From the NCBI GenBank assembly GCA_002238825.1, contig MPNC01000004.1:193241-257240 (forward strand): a stretch of DNA of 64,000 nucleotides, written 5' to 3'. Of this stretch, positions 41,874 through 50,579 are shown in pieces. The notes beneath the pieces were generated by a model. That model worked only from the letters and a program-made list of their open reading frames with translations, searched no databases and was not told where the DNA came from. The translations under genes were made by a program, and so were the position numbers. The DNA is from SAR202 cluster bacterium bin87. Lineage in GTDB: Bacteria > Chloroflexota > Dehalococcoidia > Lucifugimonadales > UBA3495. The stretch's first letter is position 1. Each line of letters begins with the position of its first letter.

Positions 41874-42498
41874 CGGAGAGCATCCGCGCCTGTCGCAGCG
41901 GGCTGAAGGAGCGTCGGTGTATGGGCGACGGCCCCAGCTCAGACAGGCAAAGCAGGTGATGCGTGGTGGCATAGCCCTTATGCCTGGCGAACCCGTAACC
42001 GGGGTAGCAACCCTCTGCCCGAACCATCAGATCATCGCGGGCCACCTTCGCCAGGATGCTGGCCGCCGCTATGGACAACGATCTTGCGTCACCCTTGACC
42101 ACGGTCTGATGCGGCAGCGGACACTCCTTGATGGGCACCCAGTCCATCAGCAGGGCATGGGGCGCCGGCCGCAAACGGTTCACTGCCGCCAGCATCGCTC
42201 TGATCACCGCCTGCCCGATGCCGATGCGATCTATGATCTCGGCGGAGATCAGTTCTACCGCGCAAGCCAGGGAGTTCTCTCGTATCAGCGCTGCGGCTTC
42301 CGTCCGGCGCCGTTCCGACAGGCGCTTGCTGTCGTCAATCGCCGCCATCCAGGGTTCGTCGCCCGTCAGGCAAGGAGGCAGGATCACTGCGGCGGCGGCA
42401 ACCGGGCCGGCCAGCGGCCCGCGTCCGGCCTCGTCCACGCCGGCGATCAGGTGATAGCCCTGGAGACGGAAATCCGCTTCCAGGGACAGGTCAGGCAT
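41857..42498 (-). CDS. rnhB: Ribonuclease HII
   Basis: A 213-residue enzyme that removes ribonucleotides and RNA primers from DNA. IAGVDEAGRGPLAGPV near residue 18 gives the Asp-Glu pair, DDSKRLS follows, and LLMDWVPI near 117 supplies another acidic residue. ATG at 42498 overlaps the mnmA stop region, so mnmA-rnhB-yraN form one unit. Confidence 0.93.
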   Translation of the reverse strand: MPDLSLEADFRLQGYHLIAGVDEAGRGPLAGPVAAAAVILPPCLTGDEPWMAAIDDSKRLSERRRTEAAALIRENSLACAVELISAEIIDRIGIGQAVIRAMLAAVNRLRPAPHALLMDWVPIKECPLPHQTVVKGDARSLSIAAASILAKVARDDLMVRAEGCYPGYGFARHKGYATTHHLLCLSELGPSPIHRRSFSPLRQARMLSDADAR

Positions 42499-43633
42499 TG
42501 ACGAGCGCGGGGTCCGCGGTTGCGGCATGCGTCGCCGGCTCATGGCCGGCAATAGCTCCGCCGCCGAGGACGGTATCGCCCTGGTAGAACACCGCCGCCT
42601 GCCCCGGCGTGATCGCCCGTTGCGGTTCCCGGAACCGAACCAGCGCCCCGCCACCGACGGCAGTCACCGTCGCCGGAGCCTCCGCGAACTTGTAGCGTAT
42701 CTTGACCGTCACGTCGGTCGGGCCAGTCGGAGGGACACCAGAGACCCACGACACCGGATCGGCGTACAGCGTGTCCTGGTACAGGTCCGTTTCGGAGCCG
42801 ATCACCACGTTGCGCGTGTCCGGTTCCAGCCGTATCACGAAGCGCGGCGGCCCGCCGGAAAGCCCGAGGCCGCGTCGCTGCCCCACGGTGAAGTACTGGA
42901 TGCCCTCGTGCTGACCCAGCACGTTGCCGTCGGCGTCCACGATGTCGCCGGGCCGCTCGTCGGTGCGCTCGCGCAGGAATTCGCGGTAATCGCCGCTGGG
43001 AATGAAGCAGATGTCCTGGCTGTCCGGCTTGTCTGCGTTGGGGAACCCGGCCTCCATTGCCAGCCGGCGGATCTCTGCCTTCGGGTAATGACCCACGGGC
43101 ATCAGCGTCGCCGCCAACTGCTCCTGCCGCATGCCGAAGAGTACGTAGGACTGGTCCTTGTCGGCGTCGACACCGCGCCGCAGCGCCCGGCGATCCGGCC
43201 CGTTCGGTTCGATGCGGGCGTAGTGGCCGGTGGCCACGTAAGCCGCCTGCAGCATCTGGGCACGCTGCGCCAGGAAGCTGAACTTGATCTTGTCGTTGCA
43301 GGCGATGCATGGGTGCGGCGTCCGCCCGTTCTCGTACTCCCGGCGGAAATAGTCGATGACGAAGGCGCGAAACTCCCGCTGCACGTTCATCACGTAGTGG
43401 GGCACGCCCAGGATGCGGCAGACCGCCCGCGCGTCCTCCACGTCATCCAGGGTGCAGCAGCCCCGGTAGTACTCGGGCAAGTCGGCCTGGTCGATGTCGT
43501 ACAGCTTCATCGTCACGCCGATGACGTCGTAGCCCTCCCGGTGCAGCAGCAAGGCAGCCACCGAAGAGTCGACGCCGCCGCTCATGGCGACGACGGCGCG
43601 GTTGGGTATCGTGCGGTTGGAAGCAGCGCTCAT
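42491..43633 (-). CDS. mnmA: tRNA 2-thiouridine synthase
   Basis: A 380-residue enzyme that thiolates the wobble uridine of Lys, Glu and Gln tRNAs. MSGGVDSSVAALLL near residue 18 is the ATP pyrophosphatase loop. PHPCIACND near 106 and PDSQDICFIPSGDY near 203 carry the two catalytic cysteines, and the C-terminal beta domain (GGGALVRFREPQRAITPGQA) is complete. First of mnmA-rnhB-yraN. Confidence 0.94.
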   Translation of the reverse strand: MSAASNRTIPNRAVVAMSGGVDSSVAALLLHREGYDVIGVTMKLYDIDQADLPEYYRGCCTLDDVEDARAVCRILGVPHYVMNVQREFRAFVIDYFRREYENGRTPHPCIACNDKIKFSFLAQRAQMLQAAYVATGHYARIEPNGPDRRALRRGVDADKDQSYVLFGMRQEQLAATLMPVGHYPKAEIRRLAMEAGFPNADKPDSQDICFIPSGDYREFLRERTDERPGDIVDADGNVLGQHEGIQYFTVGQRRGLGLSGGPPRFVIRLEPDTRNVVIGSETDLYQDTLYADPVSWVSGVPPTGPTDVTVKIRYKFAEAPATVTAVGGGALVRFREPQRAITPGQAAVFYQGDTVLGGGAIAGHEPATHAATADPALVNA

Positions 43634-43636
43634 ACG

Positions 43637-44092
43637 TCAATTGTCGTCAGAAGCAACCCAGTCGTCAAACGAAATGCCACCCGTATATTCGCCGGGCAGT
43701 TCAGCCCATAGAATTTCGACCAGGGGCACAATATCCTCCAACGCCAATTCCGTCTGCAGCCGATCAAGAAAAACTTCGTAAAAGTTGCCGTGCAGAACAT
43801 CTGCCGAGGTCAAACCACGAATGATGGTGTCCTGATGATCGCTGTATTCGTGGGCCAGTTCGCGGATGACCTCACGCAGCCGATCATGGTCGGAATGCTG
43901 CCAACCCCGGTGCGTGGCCACCGCCTTCGTCAACTGGGCCACCGCTCCCCACGCCTTTTCTCCAGCCTGGCACAGATCTCCCTCAGCCAGGTATCCGGGC
44001 CACTTTGTCCAGTATTCGCCCGCCTTGGGCAGATGCTTGCGGATAGCAGCATCGCGGCGTTCCGGAGATTGTCGTCGTTGTCGAGGTGGCAT
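43637..44092 (-). CDS. Small helical protein, HEPN/PaREP1-like (single)
   Basis: A 151-residue protein. LCQAGEKAWGAVAQLTKAVA near residue 38 and SADVLHGNFYEVFLDRLQTE near 95 are the best examples in the window of the A..KAW.A and LHGNFYE motifs of PaREP1-like proteins. It stands alone, three bases upstream of mnmA on the same strand, with its own TGCTATACT promoter. Function unknown. Confidence 0.7.
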   Translation of the reverse strand: MPPRQRRQSPERRDAAIRKHLPKAGEYWTKWPGYLAEGDLCQAGEKAWGAVAQLTKAVATHRGWQHSDHDRLREVIRELAHEYSDHQDTIIRGLTSADVLHGNFYEVFLDRLQTELALEDIVPLVEILWAELPGEYTGGISFDDWVASDDN

Positions 44093-44135
44093 CAGGACTT
44101 GCGCTCAAATGTCGTCTTGCGACCAGTATTTCAGT

Positions 44136-44141
44136 AGTATA
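44136..44141 (-). promoter_or_regulatory. -10 box before the small helical protein
   Basis: TGCTATACT on the minus strand, an extended -10, 44 bases upstream of the ATG at 44092. Confidence 0.45.
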
Positions 44142-44201
44142 GCATCGGCCCCGTTCAGCCAGCCGAACCCAACCCTGCATACCACCACGGAGGCAAACCC
44201 C

Positions 44202-45155
44202 ATGCCCGTCACCTTCGGATGCTCCCTCCCCAGCCGGGGAGCCATGGCCTCTCCCGACAACCTGCGCAGCCTGGCCCAGCGCGCCGAGGACCTGTCCTTC
44301 GACCACGTCTGGGTCAGCGACCACATCATCATCCCCCACGAGGTATCGTCCTTCTATCCCTACGCCGCGGACGGCGTGGCGCCCTTCCAGCGGGACAACA
44401 CCTACTTCGAGCCGCTGGCCGCCCTGAACTTCCTCGCCGGTTGCACCACCCGCGTCAGGCTGGGCACCCATGTGTTGATCCTCCCCTACCGCAACCCTGT
44501 GCTCACCGCCAAGATCCTGGCCACCCTGGACGTGCTCAGCGGCGGCCGCCTGATCCTGGGCGCCGGTGTCGGCTGGATGGAGGAGGAGTTCCAGGCAATG
44601 GGGCTCGACACCTACGCCCAGCGCGGCCAGGTCACCGACGAGTACATCCAGATCTTCAAGGAACTCTGGACCTCCGACAACCCCGAGTTCCACGGCGAGC
44701 ACTACGACGTCAGCGGCGCCGGTTTCCTGCCCAAGCCCGTGCAGAAACCCCACCCGCCCATCTGGATCGGCGGCCACACCAACCCGGCCATCCGCCGCGC
44801 CGCCACCCTGGGCGACGGCTGGATGCCCATCGGCCTGCGCCCGCCGGCCATCCTGGAGCCCGAGGAACTGGCCGAGAAGATCGCCCGCCTCCGCCGCGTC
44901 AGCGCAAGAGCCGGCCGCGCCGAGGACGCCGTGGACCTGGTCTTCAGCACCGACTGCGTGTTCCACGACGCGCCGCAGTCCGACCGCCGCCTGGTATCCG
45001 GCATCCCGGAGCAGATCGCCGCCGACCTGCGCCAGTACCAGGACCTGGGCGTGCAACACTTCATCTTCAGCTTCCCCGCCGAATCCGCCGCCCAGCAGCA
45101 GGAAGCCATGGAGCGCTTCTCCCGCGAGGTCATGCCGCTGATCCCCAACGATTAG
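44202..45155 (+). CDS. LLM class F420-dependent oxidoreductase
   Basis: A 317-residue luciferase-like monooxygenase. FDHVWVSDHIIIPHE near residue 30, VRLGTHVLILPYRNPVLTAK near 90 and GRLILGAGVGWMEEEFQAMG near 117 are the TIM-barrel signatures of this class; PPIWIGGHTNPAIRRAATLG follows. Members use F420 or flavin to oxidise small organics. CGGAGG precedes the ATG at 44202. Confidence 0.88.
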   Translation: MPVTFGCSLPSRGAMASPDNLRSLAQRAEDLSFDHVWVSDHIIIPHEVSSFYPYAADGVAPFQRDNTYFEPLAALNFLAGCTTRVRLGTHVLILPYRNPVLTAKILATLDVLSGGRLILGAGVGWMEEEFQAMGLDTYAQRGQVTDEYIQIFKELWTSDNPEFHGEHYDVSGAGFLPKPVQKPHPPIWIGGHTNPAIRRAATLGDGWMPIGLRPPAILEPEELAEKIARLRRVSARAGRAEDAVDLVFSTDCVFHDAPQSDRRLVSGIPEQIAADLRQYQDLGVQHFIFSFPAESAAQQQEAMERFSREVMPLIPND

Positions 45156-45363
45156 CAAACGACATTAACGGCGTGTATTGCCTTTCGTGAGGTTGCTTCG
45201 GCGTCGCCCAGAACCGGAGCCTCCGGTGTACCTGCCGTTGCCCCTATTGCCCAACTGTAACGCTTTTCGTAAAATGACACTCGGATAACATCCAGGTTCG
45301 GCAATCCGGATCCCTGCAGATCGGTCCGTATAAAGGGTCGCAATCGGTCGATGGGAGGACACC

Positions 45364-47085
45364 ATGGGCAAATCATTTGGTCTCCTGTTCGCATCAATCC
45401 TGATGGCGCTGGCCCTGGCGTGGGGAGGTGTCGCTTCCGCCGTGAAGGCGGCGGGAGTCGACTCGCCCGCCAATGCGGCGGTTATTTCGCGCGTTGCAGT
45501 TGCCGTAGACGAAGAGGAGGGGGATGAGGACGACAGTACTGGTGACGTTCCCCAGACTGATAATGATGGTGTGGACACTCCTTACACCGACGATGATGGG
45601 GTGGACACCACCGACAACGACGGCATCAACACCGCCACCACGGATGGCGACGGCGTTCAAACCCCATACACCGACGATGACGGGGTCGACACCACCGATA
45701 ACGACGGCATCAACACCGCCACCACGGATGGCGACGGCGTTCAGACCCCATACACCGACGATGACGGGGCGAATACCACTGACAACGACGGTATCAACAC
45801 CACTGCCGGCACGGGTGTTCCGTACACCGACGGTGACGGAGTTGACACCACCGACAATGACGGCATCAATACCCCCTATACCGATGATGACGGGGTGGAC
45901 ACTACCGACAACGACGGGATCAATACTCCCTACACGGACAACGACGGGACGGATACCTCGGATAACGACGGGATCAATACTCCCGCGACCGACAACGACG
46001 GGATCAGTACCCACGAAACCGACAATGACGGCATCAATACCCCCTACACCGATGACGACGGAATAGACACTACCGACAATGACGGCATCAACACCGCCAC
46101 CACAGACGGCGACGGCGTTCAAACCCCATACACCGACGATGACGGGGTGAATACCACTGACAACGACGGTATCAACACCACTGCCGGCACGGGTGTTCCG
46201 TACACCGACGATGACGGAATTGACACCACCGACAATGACGGCATCAATACCCCCTACACCGATGACGACGGTATAGACACTACCGACAATGACGGCATCA
46301 ACACCGCCACCACAGACGGCGACGGGGTTCAAACCCCCTATACCGATAACGACGGGGTGGACACCACCGATAACGACGGCATCAACACCGCCACTACGGA
46401 TGGCGACGGGGTTCAGACTCCTTACACCGATAACGACCAGGTAGATACCACCGATAACGATGGGATCAACACGGCCTCTACGGATGGCGACGGGATCCAG
46501 ACCCCCTACACTGACGATGACGGGGTGGACACCACCGACAACGATGGGATTAACACCACTGACGGCACTGGCTCTCCGAATACCGATGGTGACGGGGTGG
46601 ACACCACCGACAATGACGGGGTCAATACTCCTTACACCGACGACGATGGGATGGATACCTCGGATAACGACGGGGTCAACACTCCCTATACCGATGGTGA
46701 CGGGGTGGACACCACCGATAACGACGGGATAGATACTCCCTATACCGACAACGATGGCGTGGACACCACCGACCACGACGGCGTCGCGACCCCATACACG
46801 GATAACGATGGCGTGGACACCTCCGATAACGACGGCGTCGATACTACGGACAACGACGGTACCGACTCCGACGGCATCGACACTCCAACTCCCACCGACA
46901 ACGACGGCACCGACTCCGACGGCATCGACACCCCCACTCCCACCGACGGCATCGACACCCCCTCGCCGGACACTCCGACCCCAGACACCCCAACGCCGGA
47001 CACCCCAACGCCGGACACCCCGACCCCGGACACTCCGGACACTCCGGACACTCCGGACAGCGGCGCCAGCAGCGCCGGCAGTTAG
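45364..47085 (+). CDS. Secreted hyper-acidic DxDG-repeat protein
   Basis: A 573-residue protein. A signal peptide (MGKSFGLLFASILMALALAW, then GGVASA) is followed by an acidic linker and then, from about residue 60 to 525, some 48 short units of Asp-x-Asp-Gly-hydrophobic-Asp/Asn/Gln-Thr. Units alternate 8 and 10 residues, the commonest being TDNDGINT and YTDDDGVDT. A TPDTPTPD stalk ends the protein in SGASSAGS. There is no LPxTG, lipobox or C-terminal membrane helix. The DxDG loops recall calcium-binding repeats such as thrombospondin type 3 or dockerin, so calcium binding outside the cell is inferred. GGGAGG precedes the ATG. The DNA itself is a tandem repeat. Confidence 0.85.
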   Translation: MGKSFGLLFASILMALALAWGGVASAVKAAGVDSPANAAVISRVAVAVDEEEGDEDDSTGDVPQTDNDGVDTPYTDDDGVDTTDNDGINTATTDGDGVQTPYTDDDGVDTTDNDGINTATTDGDGVQTPYTDDDGANTTDNDGINTTAGTGVPYTDGDGVDTTDNDGINTPYTDDDGVDTTDNDGINTPYTDNDGTDTSDNDGINTPATDNDGISTHETDNDGINTPYTDDDGIDTTDNDGINTATTDGDGVQTPYTDDDGVNTTDNDGINTTAGTGVPYTDDDGIDTTDNDGINTPYTDDDGIDTTDNDGINTATTDGDGVQTPYTDNDGVDTTDNDGINTATTDGDGVQTPYTDNDQVDTTDNDGINTASTDGDGIQTPYTDDDGVDTTDNDGINTTDGTGSPNTDGDGVDTTDNDGVNTPYTDDDGMDTSDNDGVNTPYTDGDGVDTTDNDGIDTPYTDNDGVDTTDHDGVATPYTDNDGVDTSDNDGVDTTDNDGTDSDGIDTPTPTDNDGTDSDGIDTPTPTDGIDTPSPDTPTPDTPTPDTPTPDTPTPDTPDTPDTPDSGASSAGS

Positions 47086-47094
47086 TCGACCGTG

Positions 47095-48312
47095 ATGGTC
47101 ACGCAGCCCGTCGCATCACTCTACCCTGAGGTCGATTTTCCTGAAGACCCGGGTTTGGGCGAGTTGCCAAAACTCTTCGATCCCAACTGGATCTGGGAGA
47201 CGTTTTGTCAGCGCTTTGAAGGGCCGGACACCGATCCTGATCGTTTCCGTATCCGCCAGTTCAGCCATACCCTGGGCCGCAGCGCTATCATCAGCTATGA
47301 GGTGGAATGGGACCCGGAAGATTATCTGCCTTCACAGCACTTCACCGTAAGCATCCATCGGGACAAACCCATCGAGGTGTTCCAATTCCCTGACGACCCT
47401 CTGCTGCCGGGGTTGAAGGAAGCGTCCGACCCGGAGACCGCCCTGCGCCTGCTGAACCGGCACGTTCTGCCCGTTGGGGCGCGACGCGCCAGGGTCGAAG
47501 TTATCAGATACCGGTACGGCAGTCGGGCCGTTTTGCGCCACAGCGTGAGCAGGGCCAGATTCTATGCGCGTGTGATGCGCTCCGACGCCACGGCTCCCCT
47601 GCTTGCCGCCAGAGAGCCTATTGGACGATCGAGTTTCGTCCTGCCAAGGCTTGCCGGATATTGGTCCGAGGGCAGCGTGATGTGGATGCCGGAAATGCCG
47701 GGCAAGAACCTGCGCCGGCACATCCGCCGGGGCAATATGCCAGACCCGGCTCCGTTGTTGGACGGTCTCGAAACCCTATGGGCGCAGTCGGCCACCCCGG
47801 ACGTCGGACAGCCCTTCGACCTTGCCACAGCATATGGTCGGGCCAAACGCGCCATCCGACACAAGGTCCACTGCGGCGAAACTGCTTTTCAAAGCCTTGA
47901 CGAGGCCACCCGGACGCTGGATCCGTTCGTGAAGGCGTGGCAGCCCATTGCTCTCGCCCATAACGACTTCTACGACGACCAGTTGCTGGTCTTGCCCGAC
48001 GGGCGCATGGCCGTTGTGGACTTTGAAGAAACCGGGCCGGGCGACCCGCTGCTGGATGTGGGCAACTTCTTGGCGCACCTGCGATGGCGATCGTGCCTGG
48101 GTCGACAGCGCGACAACGATGCCAGCGCCGCCTACCACGACCTCTTGCGCCACGCTGCGCTGCGGCAATTTGGATGGAACCCGGGAGAACTCGCTCAGCG
48201 CGAAGCTGTATGCCTGTTCCGGATCTGCACCAATATAATCCGCCATCCTCAATCGGACTGGCGCGACAAGTTGGAGGCGGGCCTTGCGTTGGTGAACGAG
48301 ACGTTGGGATAG
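47095..48312 (+). CDS. Aminoglycoside phosphotransferase-fold kinase-like protein
   Basis: A 405-residue protein. The C-terminal half has ALAHNDFYDDQLLVLPDGRM (HND catalytic loop, near residue 285) and VVDFEETGPGDPLLDVGNFL (DFE, near 310), as in the APH/choline-kinase group. The N-terminal half holds a kinase-like lobe (ITYRYG...LRHSV). The substrate is unknown. It begins nine bases after the stop of the DxDG protein (ATG at 47095, GTG at 47092 also possible) without its own ribosome site, so it is probably translated from the same message. A hairpin follows. Confidence 0.75.
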   Translation: MVTQPVASLYPEVDFPEDPGLGELPKLFDPNWIWETFCQRFEGPDTDPDRFRIRQFSHTLGRSAIISYEVEWDPEDYLPSQHFTVSIHRDKPIEVFQFPDDPLLPGLKEASDPETALRLLNRHVLPVGARRARVEVIRYRYGSRAVLRHSVSRARFYARVMRSDATAPLLAAREPIGRSSFVLPRLAGYWSEGSVMWMPEMPGKNLRRHIRRGNMPDPAPLLDGLETLWAQSATPDVGQPFDLATAYGRAKRAIRHKVHCGETAFQSLDEATRTLDPFVKAWQPIALAHNDFYDDQLLVLPDGRMAVVDFEETGPGDPLLDVGNFLAHLRWRSCLGRQRDNDASAAYHDLLRHAALRQFGWNPGELAQREAVCLFRICTNIIRHPQSDWRDKLEAGLALVNETLG

Positions 48313-48349
48313 CCCACCCGTTCGTTCATAGAATGCTGACGCGTTTTCA

Positions 48350-48386
48350 GGCGGAACGGCTCATCTCTACGGGCCGTCCCGCCTTT
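48350..48386 (+). terminator. Hairpin after the kinase-like gene
   Basis: GGCGGAACGGC, a 12-base loop, then GCCGTCCCGCC and TTTATA: an 11-base stem with one mismatch, 37 bases after the stop. Confidence 0.6.
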
Positions 48387-48453
48387 ATAGTTCCGTTGAC
48401 GCCGTCAACTTCCAGCGACACCCCTCTTTCCTGCCGGCCAACACCCGCTATCG

Positions 48454-48492
48454 TATAATGCACCCCAACCAAATAATGCACCCCAACCAAAC
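48454..48492 (+). promoter_or_regulatory. -10 box inside an 18-base tandem duplication before DUF1015
   Basis: TATAAT at 48454-48459 opens the first of two copies of AATGCACCCCAACCAAA. The gene starts downstream at 48512. The duplication places a second AATAAT 18 bases on; whether it is a second promoter is unknown. Confidence 0.5.
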
Positions 48493-48511
48493 TGCCGGAG
48501 CCCAGAAACCC

Positions 48512-49795
48512 ATGGCCACCATCAGACCCTTCCGCGGTTGCCGCTACGATACCAATGCGGTGGGCAACCTTTCCTCCGTCATCTGTCCTCCCTACGACAT
48601 GATCGGCCCGCAGCTGAAGACCGAGCTGCAGCAGCGCAGCCCCTACAACGCGGTCCATCTGGAGGGCGGCGAGCAACCCGATCCAGTGGACCCCCAGGCC
48701 GGTTACCAGCAGGCCGCGGGTTTGTTCCAACGCTGGCTCACCGACGGTGTACTGGGCCGGGACGATACGGCCTCGCTCTACCTGATGCGGCACGCCTACG
48801 ACTTCGGCGGACGCCGGTATCAGCACCTCGGCCTTTTCGCCGATATCCTGGTGGAAGACTACGACGCCGGGTCAGTCCTGCCCCACGAGTTCACCCGCGA
48901 ACCGTCGGTGCTGGATCGGGTGGCTCTGCTGGACGCCTGCCAGGCCCAGTTCAGCCCCATCATGTCCCTGTATCGCGACGCCGAAGGCGATCTCCGACGT
49001 GTATTCGATGCCATCGTCGCCGAGGCGCCGGACGCGTCCGCAGCCACCCCGGCCGGCGGGAATGCCGAGTTCTGGCGCATCGACGACGCGACAACGCAGT
49101 CGAACATCGTCGATGTCTTTGCCGGTCGCCCCATCTTCCTCGCCGATGGTCACCATCGCTACGAGGCCGCGCTCCGGTATCGACGCAGCCGCCCCGACGC
49201 AGAACAAGCCGACGACGCAGCCGCCAGCAACTACGTGATGATGACCCTCGTCGAGTTCGACGACCCCGGCCTCCTCCTGCTGCCCTACCACCGCGTCGCC
49301 GGCGGCATGTCCCCCGAGCAGCTTGATGCGGTGCGCTCCAAAATAGACGAGTGTTTCGAATCGCGGCCCTTGCACCCCGACATCACACCGCAGGCGGCCG
49401 TCGCCGATGTTGCCCGCATCGGCGAAACCTCCCACTGCTTTGCCGTCTTCTGGGCCGACGCCCCGCCCACCATCCACACGCTGCGCCCTGAAATCGACTG
49501 GGCCGCGTGGGGACAGCTGGCGGTTTCCGAGGCGTGGGTGCTGCAGGAGATGGTGCTATCCCCCGTGCTGGGCGACACCCTGGGTGATCACATCGATTAC
49601 AGCCCAGACCATGAGGCCATCGTCCAGCAGGTTCACGTCGGCGAGCAGCAGGCCGCAATCCTGCTCAAACCCTTCCCGCTGGAACCCTTCCGGCAGATCG
49701 TCAGCGCCGGCAACCGTCTCCCGCCCAAGTCCACCTTCTTCTACCCCAAGCTCCCCACCGGCTTGGTGATCAACCAGCTCTCCGGCAGCATCTAG
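48512..49795 (+). CDS. DUF1015 family protein
   Basis: A 427-residue cytoplasmic protein. RPFRGCRYDTNAVGNLSSVI near the start, CPPYDMI, LPHEFTREPSVLDRVALLDA near 130 and FLADGHHRYEAALRY near 210 are the DUF1015 signatures; the last His-His-Arg block is its most conserved part. Members are found near serine and glycine metabolism genes; an aminotransferase-like gene lies 0.8 kb downstream. ATG 48512 is chosen because the promoter -10 overlaps earlier ATGs. Confidence 0.85.
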   Translation: MATIRPFRGCRYDTNAVGNLSSVICPPYDMIGPQLKTELQQRSPYNAVHLEGGEQPDPVDPQAGYQQAAGLFQRWLTDGVLGRDDTASLYLMRHAYDFGGRRYQHLGLFADILVEDYDAGSVLPHEFTREPSVLDRVALLDACQAQFSPIMSLYRDAEGDLRRVFDAIVAEAPDASAATPAGGNAEFWRIDDATTQSNIVDVFAGRPIFLADGHHRYEAALRYRRSRPDAEQADDAAASNYVMMTLVEFDDPGLLLLPYHRVAGGMSPEQLDAVRSKIDECFESRPLHPDITPQAAVADVARIGETSHCFAVFWADAPPTIHTLRPEIDWAAWGQLAVSEAWVLQEMVLSPVLGDTLGDHIDYSPDHEAIVQQVHVGEQQAAILLKPFPLEPFRQIVSAGNRLPPKSTFFYPKLPTGLVINQLSGSI

Positions 49796-49811
49796 CCCGC
49801 GAGGTCACGCC

Positions 49812-50396
49812 ATGACGACGACCGCCCTGCCCGTACAAACCGCCACGCCAACCCGCCGCCGGTTCACCGTGGAGGAATACTGTGCCATGGCCGAAGCCGG
49901 CATCCTGGCCGCGGATGAACGCCTGGAACTGCTGAGTGGAGAAATATTTCTAATGGCGCCTATCGGAGCGGCTCACGCGGACATCACAGACCTCTTCGAT
50001 GACTTTTTCAAATCTTCGTTGCGGGGTCGCGCTCGCGTGCGGGTGCAGGGGCCGCTGAGAATCGATGACACCACATTACTGTATCCGGACCTCGCGGTGC
50101 TCCGCCTGCGGTCAGACTACCGTCACCGTCTGCCCGGACCGGAGGATGTACTTCTGGTCATCGAGGTATCCGACAGCTCGATACGGCGCGACCGTGAGGC
50201 CAAGTTGTCTCGCTACGCCGCGGCCGGCATCCCCGAGGTGTGGATCGCCAACGTGCCCGACTGCCACGTCGAAGCCTTCCACGACCCAGTGGACGGCGTT
50301 TACCAGAGCAGCCGCATAGTCCCGGCCGACGGCCGGATCAGCCCCCGGGCCTTCCCCGACGTGGTGCTCACTGTAGGCGACTTCCTGCTCGGCTGA
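49812..50396 (+). CDS. Uma2 family endonuclease-like protein
   Basis: A 194-residue protein of the Uma2 family. RRFTVEEYCAMAEAGILAAD, LELLSGEIFLMAPIGAAHA, LLYPDLAVLRLRS near residue 92 and LLVIEVSDSSIRRDREAKL near 115 complete the PD...ExK core. These are widespread in cyanobacteria and Chloroflexota; the biological target is not known. It lacks the coiled-coil tail of the other two Uma2 proteins. Sixteen bases after DUF1015. Confidence 0.85.
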   Translation: MTTTALPVQTATPTRRRFTVEEYCAMAEAGILAADERLELLSGEIFLMAPIGAAHADITDLFDDFFKSSLRGRARVRVQGPLRIDDTTLLYPDLAVLRLRSDYRHRLPGPEDVLLVIEVSDSSIRRDREAKLSRYAAAGIPEVWIANVPDCHVEAFHDPVDGVYQSSRIVPADGRISPRAFPDVVLTVGDFLLG

Positions 50397-50453
50397 CCCA
50401 ACGGCTCCGGGTGTCCGTGCGCGTTAGGCCGGAACGAATCCGTAAATCCTTGC

Positions 50454-50459
50454 TATAAT
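50454..50459 (+). promoter_or_regulatory. Extended -10 promoter of the aminotransferase gene
   Basis: TTGCTATAAT, 120 bases before the ATG at 50580, giving a long leader. Within it CGCGACGACGAACGTCGCC could form a small hairpin. Confidence 0.55.
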
Positions 50460-50579
50460 ATTTGCCGCGTGCGCACGAAACCGTGCTGTTATCCGCCGTC
50501 ACACGACGAGCCACCGCGACGACGAACGTCGCCCCAACCACCAGTCACAACCCCTGCGTGACTCCCAGGAGCTTTCCCG

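Noticed and set aside
44219-45190. A 323-codon plus-strand frame in a second reading frame
   Set aside because: It overlaps the LLM oxidoreductase, and its Arg/Pro/His content is that of a shifted frame.
45394-46776. A 460-codon open frame on the minus strand opposite the DxDG gene, giving a Val/Gly-rich repeat protein
   Set aside because: It is the mirror of the plus-strand codon repeat. The plus frame has a signal peptide, ribosome site and sensible ends; the minus frame has none.
45540-46980. Short direct repeats that could be mistaken for a CRISPR array
   Set aside because: The repeats are contiguous in-frame codons of one protein, with no spacers and no cas genes nearby.
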